Source: JAPLFM01 sp964650885 (GTDB taxonomy: Bacteria > Bacteroidota > Ignavibacteria > Kapaibacteriales > UBA2268). From it: 38,508 nucleotides of DNA. The stretch's first letter is position 1; the number at the start of each line of letters is the position of its first letter. Positions 23,992 through 31,411 of this stretch are shown here, in pieces. A model generated the notes under the pieces. The model made no database searches, was not told where the DNA came from, and saw only the letters and a list, made by a program, of their open reading frames with translations. Position numbers and translations under genes: made by a program. Location of the stretch: contig CAZYXG010000019.1 in NCBI GenBank assembly GCA_964650885.1, positions 1 through 38,508 of the forward strand. The letters are read 5' to 3'.

Positions 23992-25371
23992 TTAATTCCC
24001 CATATTATCCAAAAACAGCATGCTTGCCAAAATGCCACCATAGAAGTTATCTAATGCTAAGTTTTCATTTGGAGAGTGAATATTATCAGTTGAAAGTCCT
24101 AATGCCATAAGCACAGCTGGTGCATTTAGCTGGGTTTGGAATTGCGACACTATTGGAATTGAGCCGCCTTCTCTCATAAACACTAAGTTTTTGCCGAATG
24201 CAGTTTCCATTGCATTTTTCGCTGCATTTATTGCCACACCTGTAATTGGTGCTAAAACAGGATTTCCGCCTTGCTCGTTTCGGAATTCCAATATCACTCC
24301 TTTTGGTGCTATCGAAATGAAATAGTTTTTGAATGTTTCTACTGCTTTTTCCCAAGTTTGGTTCGGCACAATTCTAAATGAGAACTTACCTACTGCTTTC
24401 GATGGAATTATTGACTTATGTCCTTCATCTGTATAGCCGCCATATATGCCGTTCACATCAAAAGTTGGTCTTGCAGTCGCACGTTCTATTATGCTATAAT
24501 CTGCTTCGCCTGTTAATGCTTCCACATTCAAATCTTTTTTATATTCAGTTTCATTGAATGAAAGTTTGGCCAACTCCATACGCTCTTCTTCAGTTAGAGT
24601 CAAAATGTTGTCATAGAAATTGGGGATAGTAATCTTTCCATTTTTATCTTTCACACTTGCTATCATTTCGCAAAGTACATTGATTGGATTGAAAACTGCA
24701 CCACCATAAGTACCAGAGTGCAAATCTCTATTTGGCCCTAAAACGGTCATCTCAAAAACTCCAATCCCACGCAAACTATAGCAGATAGATGGCAATGCTT
24801 GACTTACATCTCCACCATCGTACCATTCGGTATCGGAAATAATTATACAATCACATTTTAACAGCTCTGGTGTTTCGTTCAAAAATTTCTCAATAGCTTC
24901 GCCGCCGCTTTCTTCTTCTCCTTCTATTATGAATTTAACATTCACAGGAAGTTTTCCATTCAATTTGAGCTGAGTTTCAACAGCTTTCACGTGTGCGAAT
25001 ATCTGTCCTTTGTCGTCAGCAGTTCCACGTCCATATATTTTCCCATTTTTCACAGTTGGTTCGAATGGGGGCGAATCCCATAATGCAATTGGATCTTCTG
25101 GTTGCACATCATAGTGTCCATAGATTAACACAGTTGGTTTGTCTTTACCAGCTCCTAGCCATTCAGCATAAACAAGCGGATTATGTTCACTTTCGATTAA
25201 GTGGGATTTGAAACCAAAACTATTGAATTGGTCTTTTAGCCAATTGGCACAATTGTTTATATCTGGTTTATAGATTGGATTTGTACTAATACTTTTAAAT
25301 CTTAGAAATGTTTTTAGCTCTTCCAAGAATGCTTCTTTATTAGTTCCTATGTGTTGTTTATAACTATTCAT
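23992..25371 (-). CDS. M20 family metallo-dipeptidase (CNDP-like)
   Basis: About 459 residues. This second di-zinc exopeptidase is of a different M20 branch from pepD. Motifs are LIYGHYDVQPE (His ligand and Asp), YGRGTADDKGQ (bridging Asp), FIIEGEEESGGE (catalytic Glu pair), ISDTEWYDGG and, near the C-terminus, NIHSPNENL (last His). The HYDVQP form is typical of cytosolic non-specific dipeptidases and their bacterial relatives. The dimerisation lid lies around residues 200-340. I chose the ATG at 25371 (MNSYKQHIG), with eight more open codons upstream. It is the upstream gene of a minus-strand group that includes the antitoxin remnant and pepD. Substrate preference cannot be told. Confidence 0.9.
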   Translation of the reverse strand: MNSYKQHIGTNKEAFLEELKTFLRFKSISTNPIYKPDINNCANWLKDQFNSFGFKSHLIESEHNPLVYAEWLGAGKDKPTVLIYGHYDVQPEDPIALWDSPPFEPTVKNGKIYGRGTADDKGQIFAHVKAVETQLKLNGKLPVNVKFIIEGEEESGGEAIEKFLNETPELLKCDCIIISDTEWYDGGDVSQALPSICYSLRGIGVFEMTVLGPNRDLHSGTYGGAVFNPINVLCEMIASVKDKNGKITIPNFYDNILTLTEEERMELAKLSFNETEYKKDLNVEALTGEADYSIIERATARPTFDVNGIYGGYTDEGHKSIIPSKAVGKFSFRIVPNQTWEKAVETFKNYFISIAPKGVILEFRNEQGGNPVLAPITGVAINAAKNAMETAFGKNLVFMREGGSIPIVSQFQTQLNAPAVLMALGLSTDNIHSPNENLALDNFYGGILASMLFLDNMGN

Positions 25372-25497
25372 TTTTGTTTTCTCTCTTTGGCACATTATTT
25401 GGTTTGTTAGTATTAGTAAAATTAATCGAAAATCACATTGGATTTTGAATAAGTTTTACAAAAAATTCAAATTTTAAATTCATTTGGGAGAATTAAG

Positions 25498-25878
25498 ATG
25501 CAAGTAACAGACATACGCAACTCAGGAGGAGCAGGATATGACTCATTTTTGGTGGATTCGTTAGGAATTGGTAAACCAAAAAAAGCAGCTCTTATCTCTC
25601 CACAAGAAGAACAAGCAAAACAAGTAGATAAGACTGCGTGGCAGAAAGATATACTAAGTTCAGCCATATCTCGTTTGGAGAATAATATACAAGTGGAGGA
25701 TAAAAGCCCTCTTAATTATGCTACAGCAGCTCCAATTGAAACTTATCACGAAGCTTTAGTCGAACTGAAAAACTTAATTAGCAATAATTTTGCTCAATAT
25801 GCTGCAAAAGCTCAAGCAAACTTAACACCACAAGATATTCTTTATCTTTTTGAAGGCGAACAGCAAACTATAGCTTAA
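25498..25878 (+). CDS. orphan 126-residue cytosolic protein
   Basis: I do not recognise it. A good ribosome-binding site, GGGAGAA, stands 6-12 bases before the ATG. The N-terminus MQVTDIRNSGGAGYDSFLVD is glycine-rich and flexible, and the rest is helical (KDILSSAISRLENNIQVED, YHEALVELKNLISNNFAQYAA, LTPQDILYLFEGEQQ). There is no signal peptide, membrane segment or cysteine. The order is a disordered head followed by a helical body, a pattern seen in small structural, anti-sigma or flagellar-type proteins, but no specific match can be claimed. It has a strong terminator and sits just upstream of the ECF sigma factor promoter. Confidence 0.65.
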   Translation: MQVTDIRNSGGAGYDSFLVDSLGIGKPKKAALISPQEEQAKQVDKTAWQKDILSSAISRLENNIQVEDKSPLNYATAAPIETYHEALVELKNLISNNFAQYAAKAQANLTPQDILYLFEGEQQTIA

Positions 25879-25906
25879 TAGTTCAAGTCAGTTTTGGAAA
25901 ATTTTT

Positions 25907-25935
25907 AAAGATAGAGTGCAAACTCTATCTTTTTT
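25907..25935 (+). terminator. terminator after the 126-residue gene
   Basis: AAAGATAGAGT (25907-25917) and ACTCTATCTTT (25922-25932) form an 11-bp stem with a GCAA loop, followed by a T-tract. Confidence 0.9.
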
Positions 25936-25956
25936 TTGTTTTAAGAATAAGTTTCT

Positions 25957-25987
25957 ATTGCAAAAGCAAAGTTTTGCTTTATATTTG
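25957..25987 (+). promoter_or_regulatory. promoter for the ECF sigma factor
   Basis: ATTG (25957-25960), a 19-bp spacer and TATATTTG (25980-25987) closely match the Bacteroidota housekeeping promoter. Transcription would start near 25994, inside the longest open frame (from 25974), which rules out that frame's first codons and supports a start at 26034. Confidence 0.7.
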
Positions 25988-26033
25988 TAACAAATTAATA
26001 ATTCAATCATTCTTGTTTATAGTTACAGAAGAA

Positions 26034-26591
26034 ATGTCGGAAATGATAGATTATAAATCGTTGAATGACGAAGACTTGTTTGCGATTGTGAAAGGTAAAG
26101 ATAAAGTTGCCTTTAAGGTACTTTTCGATAGATTTTCTAAACGCCTGTTTGCTTATTTTTTGAAAGCTTCAGCCACAAGAGAAATTGCCGAAGATAACTT
26201 CCAAGTCGTTCTTTTGCAGATTTTAGAAAAACAAGACCAGTTCACTGGTGGTAATTTTATGGCGTGGGTGATGACTATTGCACGCAATAGAGTGCTTCAG
26301 GAACACAGAGTACGCAAGCAAGTAGATGATAACTTTGATATGGAACTTCAACTTCAATATGAAGATAACGAAGGCGCAGACGAAAATGTGAAATACTATT
26401 TGAACAGATGTATGCAGAAATTACCAATTGACTTCAAAGAAGTGATGATGCTTAGATACTTTCAAGAACTTTCTTTTAAAGAAATTGCAGAAGAGCTGAA
26501 AATCAGTGAAGAATCTGCTAGGGTGAAATCGCACAGAGCGAAAAAAATGCTACACGACTGTATGCAGCCCAATAAACACCTTTTATATTGA
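26034..26591 (+). CDS. RNA polymerase ECF-type sigma factor
   Basis: About 185 residues with the two-domain ECF layout. Sigma region 2 covers about 10-85 (FKVLFDRFSKRLFAYFLK, then MAWVMTIARNRVLQEHR), and region 4 about 115-180 (LPIDFKEVMMLRYFQELSFK, EIAEELKISEESARVKSHRA). It directs RNA polymerase to a special set of promoters. I chose the ATG at 26034 (MSEMIDYKSL); another ATG lies at 26043. A housekeeping-type promoter lies just upstream. The next gene, 13 bases on, has the look of its membrane anti-sigma factor. Targets cannot be predicted from the window. Confidence 0.9.
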   Translation: MSEMIDYKSLNDEDLFAIVKGKDKVAFKVLFDRFSKRLFAYFLKASATREIAEDNFQVVLLQILEKQDQFTGGNFMAWVMTIARNRVLQEHRVRKQVDDNFDMELQLQYEDNEGADENVKYYLNRCMQKLPIDFKEVMMLRYFQELSFKEIAEELKISEESARVKSHRAKKMLHDCMQPNKHLLY

Positions 26592-26604
26592 TTAGAATTT
26601 TAAA

Positions 26605-27567
26605 ATGAACACAGATTATTTAATAGCGAAATACCTTGATGGTACAATCAGCGGAGAAGAGCAAATTCTCTTAGACGATACCATTGCAAAAAATCCTGAA
26701 TTGAAAGATGAAATTGAGGCAATGAAAGCAATTGATAATAAATTGGCTGAACCTTTCAATTTAAACCACAATGACAGCAAAGTAATTGCCGCCACTTTCG
26801 ATAAAGTTGCTGCGGCTTATTTCACTGGTGCTGCTGTTGTCACTGGTGCCGCTGTTACTTCAGGTAAATTTGCAAGTATTGTTTCAAGCATTTCTTCTGG
26901 TTTTGTTGCTACTTCGTTAGGTGTGGTGGCAGTTGCTAGCACATTGGGTTATTTCATATATGAGAACAATAACAAAACTAACACTCCAGCACCTGCAAAA
27001 ATAGAACAAGTACAAACTCCAATTGAAAAACTAATTGAAGCTGAACCAGCCAAAGTAGAAGTTCCAGCATCAATTGAGAAAAAAGAAATAGTACCAATAG
27101 CTACCAAAGTAGAGAAAAAAATTGCTGCTATTCCTAGTCAACCTATATTGCTTTCTTCAAATACAGAAGTAAAAAAAGCACCAAAAGAATTGGACGCTAG
27201 TGCAAAAGTTGTTTCTAATAATCAAGACGATAAAGACTTAGTTAGAACTACAAAAGATGAATTGAACTTAGCTTTAAGCCAAGGCAACAACACTAAAGCT
27301 GCATATCTTTATAAGAAAATGGGCTTATTGCAAAAGCAAAGCTCAGTTGAAAATTCTGCAAATAGCTTAGCAAAAGCATTGGAATTAGCTAAATCTACAA
27401 GTAATAAAGAATTGGAAGCAGAGTGCTATGGCGAATTGGCATTGATTGATTTCAGTCGTGGCTCGGCAGTAGCAAAAGATAGAGCAAAACTTTGCTTGGA
27501 TATTTTGGGTGGATTAAATTCAGCTAAACTTAGCAATTGGAAAAGTAAATTAAGTAGAATAAAATAA
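26605..27567 (+). CDS. putative membrane anti-sigma factor with periplasmic helical domain
   Basis: 320 residues. The cytosolic N-terminus (1-60: DYLIAKYLDGTISGEEQILL, DDTIAKNPELKDEIEAMKAI) has the short helical pattern of Bacteroidota anti-sigma factors: a 'YLDGxISxEE' start with no zinc motif. A Gly/Ala-rich hydrophobic stretch follows, with one membrane span at about 99-119 (GFVATSLGVVAVASTLGYFI). The periplasmic part has a Pro/Glu/Lys-rich linker (about 125-215) and a helical, TPR-like end (DELNLALSQGNNTKAAYLYK, SLAKALELAKSTSNKELEAE). It lies 13 bases behind the ECF sigma gene. The role is inferred from position and layout. Its stop codon directly abuts the stop of the convergent gene. 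Confidence 0.7.
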   Translation: MNTDYLIAKYLDGTISGEEQILLDDTIAKNPELKDEIEAMKAIDNKLAEPFNLNHNDSKVIAATFDKVAAAYFTGAAVVTGAAVTSGKFASIVSSISSGFVATSLGVVAVASTLGYFIYENNNKTNTPAPAKIEQVQTPIEKLIEAEPAKVEVPASIEKKEIVPIATKVEKKIAAIPSQPILLSSNTEVKKAPKELDASAKVVSNNQDDKDLVRTTKDELNLALSQGNNTKAAYLYKKMGLLQKQSSVENSANSLAKALELAKSTSNKELEAECYGELALIDFSRGSAVAKDRAKLCLDILGGLNSAKLSNWKSKLSRIK

Positions 27568-29154
27568 TTATTCTATTACAATAATAATTTCATTTGAAGG
27601 ATTTTGTTTTATTACAAAATCCTTTTTTATTAGCTTTTCAATCTTTTCTGTGAGTTGTACTTTCAGATTTTCAGGCAAATAAAAAGTAATTAATTGCTCT
27701 TTTTCCTTGCCGTGAAGGTCTTTTAAGTAAGAACATATTTCATTAGGATTAGTAAAATGTGCTGGGTCTATTATAAATTCTTTCTTATCAAGTGGTTTCT
27801 TTTTTGTTTTATCTAATTCAAATTGGAAAGCAAAAGTACCTTTAGCCACTTGCTTTATAGTGTTATCTTGGTCGGATAGAGTTAAGTTAAATGAATAATT
27901 CTGCGACATTAAATCACTAAGTTTTATGTCTTTTGCTATATCCCAAAGCATAATCTTTTCATTCTCTTCATCGCCAGAAAACTGCTTAATGTTTTTCTTG
28001 CTATTAGATACATTTATTATCCATTCCTTAAGTCCAGCTTCTGCAATGTAATCAATACTAAATTTTAATTTAGGAATATCGGCTTTCAGATTCGTATCAA
28101 GTTTTTCAGTAAAATCACTTTTCTTATAGCTCTTTTTATTGAAATTAGCTTTTATACTATATGCAGCATTCACTAATTGGCTCACTTTAAGCTTTTGTTC
28201 TTCAAATTCCACACCACTACTATCAATGAATTTAGCATTGATTTCACCTGTTAAAAGCGAAATGGGTTTTGAAATAGAATGTTGATAGCTTTCTTTCTTT
28301 ACTATATTGATATATGTAAAGTCTTCATCATCAGTTGAGCTGCTTTCAAATGAAGTTCCTATCAAGCTAATTTTTTCGTTTGATTCCACAATTGTAACAG
28401 TATCTCTAATGACACTAGTATCTCTTTTGATATTTCGAGATTTACTTCCATATTCAATTCCTAACGAAACAGCAGCATAGCTATTTTTCCAATTACTATT
28501 ATTTTGGAAGATTAATGAATTGAATGTATAATTGTAGTTGAAACTCAGTGGCAAATGCCAATTTCTTGAAAGTTGCCATTTGTATTCCAAACCAGCACCT
28601 AAGGAGTATAAGGTTTTGCTAATGTTAGTTATATTGCCAGATGTATTTTCAAATGGTAAAGTGAAATTAAAATCTTGAGGTTTTAACGGAGTTTGTTTAT
28701 GATTGAAACCAAGAGATTGAGTAGCAACTTGTGGTGACAGATTAAACCAAATTTTATCAATTAAATTCAAACTCAAGTTCAAACACGCAGAATAAACAAA
28801 ATTATCCAACTTAACTTCATCAATTATTTCTGCATTCACTAAGCTTCCATTCACAGAAATAGGTATAACCTCATTTGTGATTGAAATAAAGTTGCGATTC
28901 AAAGCATTAACTCCACCGCCAATTCTAAATGAATTTGAAATAGAATAGTTATACCCCAATCCAACAAATGGAGAGGTAGCATTATCTTTTTGGAAATTAT
29001 AATTTTGCGGGTACCTAAAAATTGGAGATATATTTGAAGCACTTATTTGGCTTTGGTCTAATCCAACGCCAATTTTCAAATCATAATAGTTATCGCCAAA
29101 GACTACCTTAGCGAAAATTGCTGATAAGATTAAAATTAGTAAATATAATCTCAT
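27568..29154 (-). CDS. outer-membrane beta-barrel protein with C-terminal periplasmic domain
   Basis: 528 residues. The signal peptide is about 1-20 (LYLLILILSAIFAKVVFG). Residues 21-240 alternate hydrophobic and polar like barrel strands (SPFVGLGYNYSI, FRIGGGVNALNR, LYSLGAGLEYKWQLS, YAAVSLGIEYGSKS). A linker with RDTSVIRDTVTIVES follows, of a kind often seen between barrel and OmpA-type domains. The C-terminal 280 residues are mixed alpha/beta (KFSIDYIAEAGLKEWIINVS, ITFYLPENLKVQLTEKIEKL) and lack a clear OmpA peptidoglycan-binding signature. It lies 7 bases downstream of the cohesin-like secreted protein, so the two form an operon and may act together at the surface. The family is not recognised. 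Confidence 0.65.
   Translation of the reverse strand: MRLYLLILILSAIFAKVVFGDNYYDLKIGVGLDQSQISASNISPIFRYPQNYNFQKDNATSPFVGLGYNYSISNSFRIGGGVNALNRNFISITNEVIPISVNGSLVNAEIIDEVKLDNFVYSACLNLSLNLIDKIWFNLSPQVATQSLGFNHKQTPLKPQDFNFTLPFENTSGNITNISKTLYSLGAGLEYKWQLSRNWHLPLSFNYNYTFNSLIFQNNSNWKNSYAAVSLGIEYGSKSRNIKRDTSVIRDTVTIVESNEKISLIGTSFESSSTDDEDFTYINIVKKESYQHSISKPISLLTGEINAKFIDSSGVEFEEQKLKVSQLVNAAYSIKANFNKKSYKKSDFTEKLDTNLKADIPKLKFSIDYIAEAGLKEWIINVSNSKKNIKQFSGDEENEKIMLWDIAKDIKLSDLMSQNYSFNLTLSDQDNTIKQVAKGTFAFQFELDKTKKKPLDKKEFIIDPAHFTNPNEICSYLKDLHGKEKEQLITFYLPENLKVQLTEKIEKLIKKDFVIKQNPSNEIIIVIE
27597..27629 (+). terminator. terminator for the anti-sigma gene, inside the opposite gene
   Basis: AAGGATTTTGT (27597-27607) and ACAAAATCCTT (27614-27624) form an 11-bp stem followed by Ts on the plus strand only. 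It lies within the last 20 codons of the convergent minus-strand gene. Confidence 0.75.
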
Positions 29155-29161
29155 TCCAGAA

Positions 29162-30292
29162 CTACTCTACAATAATGATTGATGAAGAATTGCCGAATTC
29201 ATTTTCAAGTAGAATTAAGTATAAACCTTTTGACGAGAATAAATCTTTTCTCAAATCAAATGATTTGAATTCATATAACTTGGAATAATGCTGTGGTAAC
29301 TCTAATTCCAATTGCCCAGTTACAGCATTATAAAATTTAATCGAGCTGTTGCCTTGGTAAGCAATCTTTATAGGTAATGAGTTGCTTAATATATTTCCAC
29401 TATTTAATTGTATTTGACTAGAAAGTACTCCTGCACTCGCCAGCAATCTAGGAGTATTATCTTTGTATAGTAAATCTGAAATAGTCAAACGTCCATTTAA
29501 AGTAGTAGTTCTGTAATTATATTTAGCTTTAACACCTAATATATTGGCTGCAAGGATTTCAATTTGTGAGTTTGCAGAATCTCCCAAAGTAGCAATTACA
29601 TCTAAGCTAAATATTGTATCTCCCACTTTTCGTGGGATCAAATTGCCATTGTTGTCTTTTAGCTTTATATTTCGTGTAATTGTATGATAACCATCTTTCA
29701 TAGTACCAATGTCGCTTTGATTAACTAACGCCATCAGAGATTGATTAAACCTAAATTGGAAAGTTGCTATATTGAGAGAATCTGTTTCATCGAACCTATC
29801 TACTATTATCGGCAATTTAAAAGTATCGCCAGTCTTATGGCTGATTTGGGGAATTGAAAAACTAAAACTAAACAAACTTGGATTATATACTGGCACAATG
29901 TTTCCAAAAAGAAAAATTGTATCAGTTCTAGCAAGTCCTCGGTAACTAAAAATAAACTTAGCTTCCTTTTTGCCAAAACCTGAAATTCTAGTTGGAAAAA
30001 TGATTTCAAATATAAGCTTATCAACTGGTGGAATGATTGTTAATCCATTAAAATTGAATAAATTTACAGAGCTACCTTCTCTTGTTATATTAATTATATT
30101 AATAGGCCTATTCAAATTATTCTCTAAAGTATCCAAAAGTTTCACTGGTGAAGAGCCAATTTCAATATTTCCAAAATCCAAAGTATCGCTGTAAAGCTTT
30201 GGATTCTGGGCATTTAAGTTGCTTTGAAAGATTAGGATTAACAAACCAACAAAGAAATATTTACTTTTTTTAATTATTTTTGTAACAAACAT
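29162..30292 (-). CDS. secreted protein with ASH-like and cohesin-like domains, probable T9SS end
   Basis: 376 residues. The signal peptide is about 1-28 (YFFVGLLILIFQSNLNAQ). Residues 30-130 resemble an ASH-type beta domain (LYSDTLDFGNIEIGSSPVK, the 'LDFGxVxxGS' opening typical of choice-of-anchor D). Residues 135-270 resemble a cohesin or carbohydrate-module-like domain (FKLPIIVDRFDET, IATFQFRFNQSLMALVN, VGDTIFSLDVIATLGDS). The last 75 residues (IKIAYQGNSSIKFYNAVTGQ, GLYLILLENEFG, SSIIIVE) look like a divergent T9SS sorting domain. It is probably a surface protein. It precedes the barrel protein by 7 bases and has a full promoter at 30341-30370. Confidence 0.65.
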   Translation of the reverse strand: MFVTKIIKKSKYFFVGLLILIFQSNLNAQNPKLYSDTLDFGNIEIGSSPVKLLDTLENNLNRPINIINITREGSSVNLFNFNGLTIIPPVDKLIFEIIFPTRISGFGKKEAKFIFSYRGLARTDTIFLFGNIVPVYNPSLFSFSFSIPQISHKTGDTFKLPIIVDRFDETDSLNIATFQFRFNQSLMALVNQSDIGTMKDGYHTITRNIKLKDNNGNLIPRKVGDTIFSLDVIATLGDSANSQIEILAANILGVKAKYNYRTTTLNGRLTISDLLYKDNTPRLLASAGVLSSQIQLNSGNILSNSLPIKIAYQGNSSIKFYNAVTGQLELELPQHYSKLYEFKSFDLRKDLFSSKGLYLILLENEFGNSSSIIIVE

Positions 30293-30340
30293 AATCTTGC
30301 TTCATTCTTATTTATGTAGGCTATCGATAAACGACACAAA

Positions 30341-30370
30341 CAAAAATAACAATTTAATTTTTAATACAAA
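30341..30370 (-). promoter_or_regulatory. promoter for the cohesin-like/barrel operon
   Basis: On the minus strand TTTG (30370-30367), an 18-bp spacer and TATTTTTG (30348-30341) match the Bacteroidota consensus. Transcription would begin about 42 bases before the ATG at 30292. Confidence 0.6.
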
Positions 30371-30388
30371 CTTCCAAGGAGAAGAATT

Positions 30389-31324
30389 ATGAAAAACTCA
30401 CTAACAAAAAGCACTGTTGCCTTCAAAACATTGGCATTCTCTGCTTTCGCTTTGGTAACAATCGGTTTGGCAAGTTGCCAAGATTTACCAACACCAACTT
30501 CGGTTGACAATCAAAATACAAATGCAGGTCTTGTTGTTGGACAAACAGGCGGAAATGATTTCGCTTTTGACCAAAACACAGATAATGGCTTCTCAGCTTT
30601 GGGTGGCGATAGAGTAGCACCTCCAAAAAGAATTCCAATTCGTTGTTTGAATTTGACTGCTGAGCAAATTTCAAAACTGAAAGAATTGAATAGAGCTTCA
30701 GAAGCAGCTAAAAAAGCAGCTCGCGAAGAATTCAATAAAGCTATGAGAGAGATCAAAGCATCTTCTTCAACTTTTACTGAAAATCGTCCTGATACTACTG
30801 GTAGAGCAGCAAAAGAAGCACAAATTAGAGAATTGACTGCTAAAAATGCAGCTATTGAAGCAAAATTGAAAGCTGGTCAAGATGAATTGAACAAACAATT
30901 AAAAGCAATTGAAGCAAAATATGCTGAAGAATTGAAAAGAGCTTCTGCAACTGGTGGAACTAGAGATAATCCTGCTGTAAAAGAAATTATGGCAAAAAGA
31001 GATGCTGAAATGAAAGCTGCTAAATCAGCTTTTGAATCTAGAAATAAAGAACTAATTGATCAATCTAATACTATCAAGAGACAAATTGAAGAATTGAAAA
31101 AATCTCTTGGTAATAAAGATGGTGGTAAAGATACTAGAAACACTTTGAACGAAGAAACAAAAGCTAAAATAAAAGCTGCTGAAGCTGCTTTCAAAGCTAA
31201 ATTAGCTGAAATTGATGCTCGCCAAAAAGCTGCTTTCAGAGCTTTATTAACTGCTGAGCAAATTGCAATACTTGAAAACTGGTTAGCTACTGGTAAAGGT
31301 TGCGACGAGCCAAAAAGAAAATAA
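30389..31324 (+). CDS. coiled-coil lipoprotein with two LTAEQ motifs (Spy/CpxP-like signature)
   Basis: 311 residues. The lipobox is LASC, with acylated Cys30 after a signal peptide. Residues 31-80 are low-complexity (Asn/Asp/Gly/Thr). The body is an almost continuous charged helix rich in Ala, Lys and Glu: AKEAQIRELTAKNAAIEAKL, IEAKYAEELKRA, EMKAAKSAFESRNKEL. It is bracketed by two LTAEQ motifs, CLNLTAEQISKLKELN (about 86) and FRALLTAEQIAILENWL (about 290). LTxxQ is the hallmark of periplasmic Spy/CpxP chaperones and RcnB-type proteins. A strong ribosome-binding site, AAGGAGAAG, precedes the ATG. It is monocistronic with a strong terminator. The role is inferred: periplasmic chaperone or envelope spacer. 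Confidence 0.75.
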   Translation: MKNSLTKSTVAFKTLAFSAFALVTIGLASCQDLPTPTSVDNQNTNAGLVVGQTGGNDFAFDQNTDNGFSALGGDRVAPPKRIPIRCLNLTAEQISKLKELNRASEAAKKAAREEFNKAMREIKASSSTFTENRPDTTGRAAKEAQIRELTAKNAAIEAKLKAGQDELNKQLKAIEAKYAEELKRASATGGTRDNPAVKEIMAKRDAEMKAAKSAFESRNKELIDQSNTIKRQIEELKKSLGNKDGGKDTRNTLNEETKAKIKAAEAAFKAKLAEIDARQKAAFRALLTAEQIAILENWLATGKGCDEPKRK

Positions 31325-31351
31325 TCAATTTTATATAGAGTAAATTGATAG

Positions 31352-31382
31352 AAAGGTCGGCATTTAATGCCGACCTTTTTTT
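31352..31382 (+). terminator. terminator after the LTAEQ lipoprotein gene
   Basis: AAAGGTCGGCAT (31352-31363) and ATGCCGACCTTT (31367-31378) form a perfect 12-bp stem with a TTA loop and a T-tract. Confidence 0.93.
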
Positions 31383-31389
31383 ATATTTG
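31382..31389 (+). promoter_or_regulatory. -7 box for the HEFGH peptidase gene
   Basis: TATATTTG, an exact TAnnTTTG, begins as the preceding terminator's T-tract ends and lies 22 bases before the ATG at 31412. Any -33 element would have to lie in the terminator stem. Confidence 0.5.
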
Positions 31390-31411
31390 CTAATCTAATT
31401 TAGGAAAATAT

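Noticed and set aside
24086..24355. 89-codon frame inside the M20 dipeptidase gene
   Set aside because: Out-of-frame reading on the same strand as a gene with complete catalytic motifs; composition rich in Arg/Cys/Asn as expected for a shadow.
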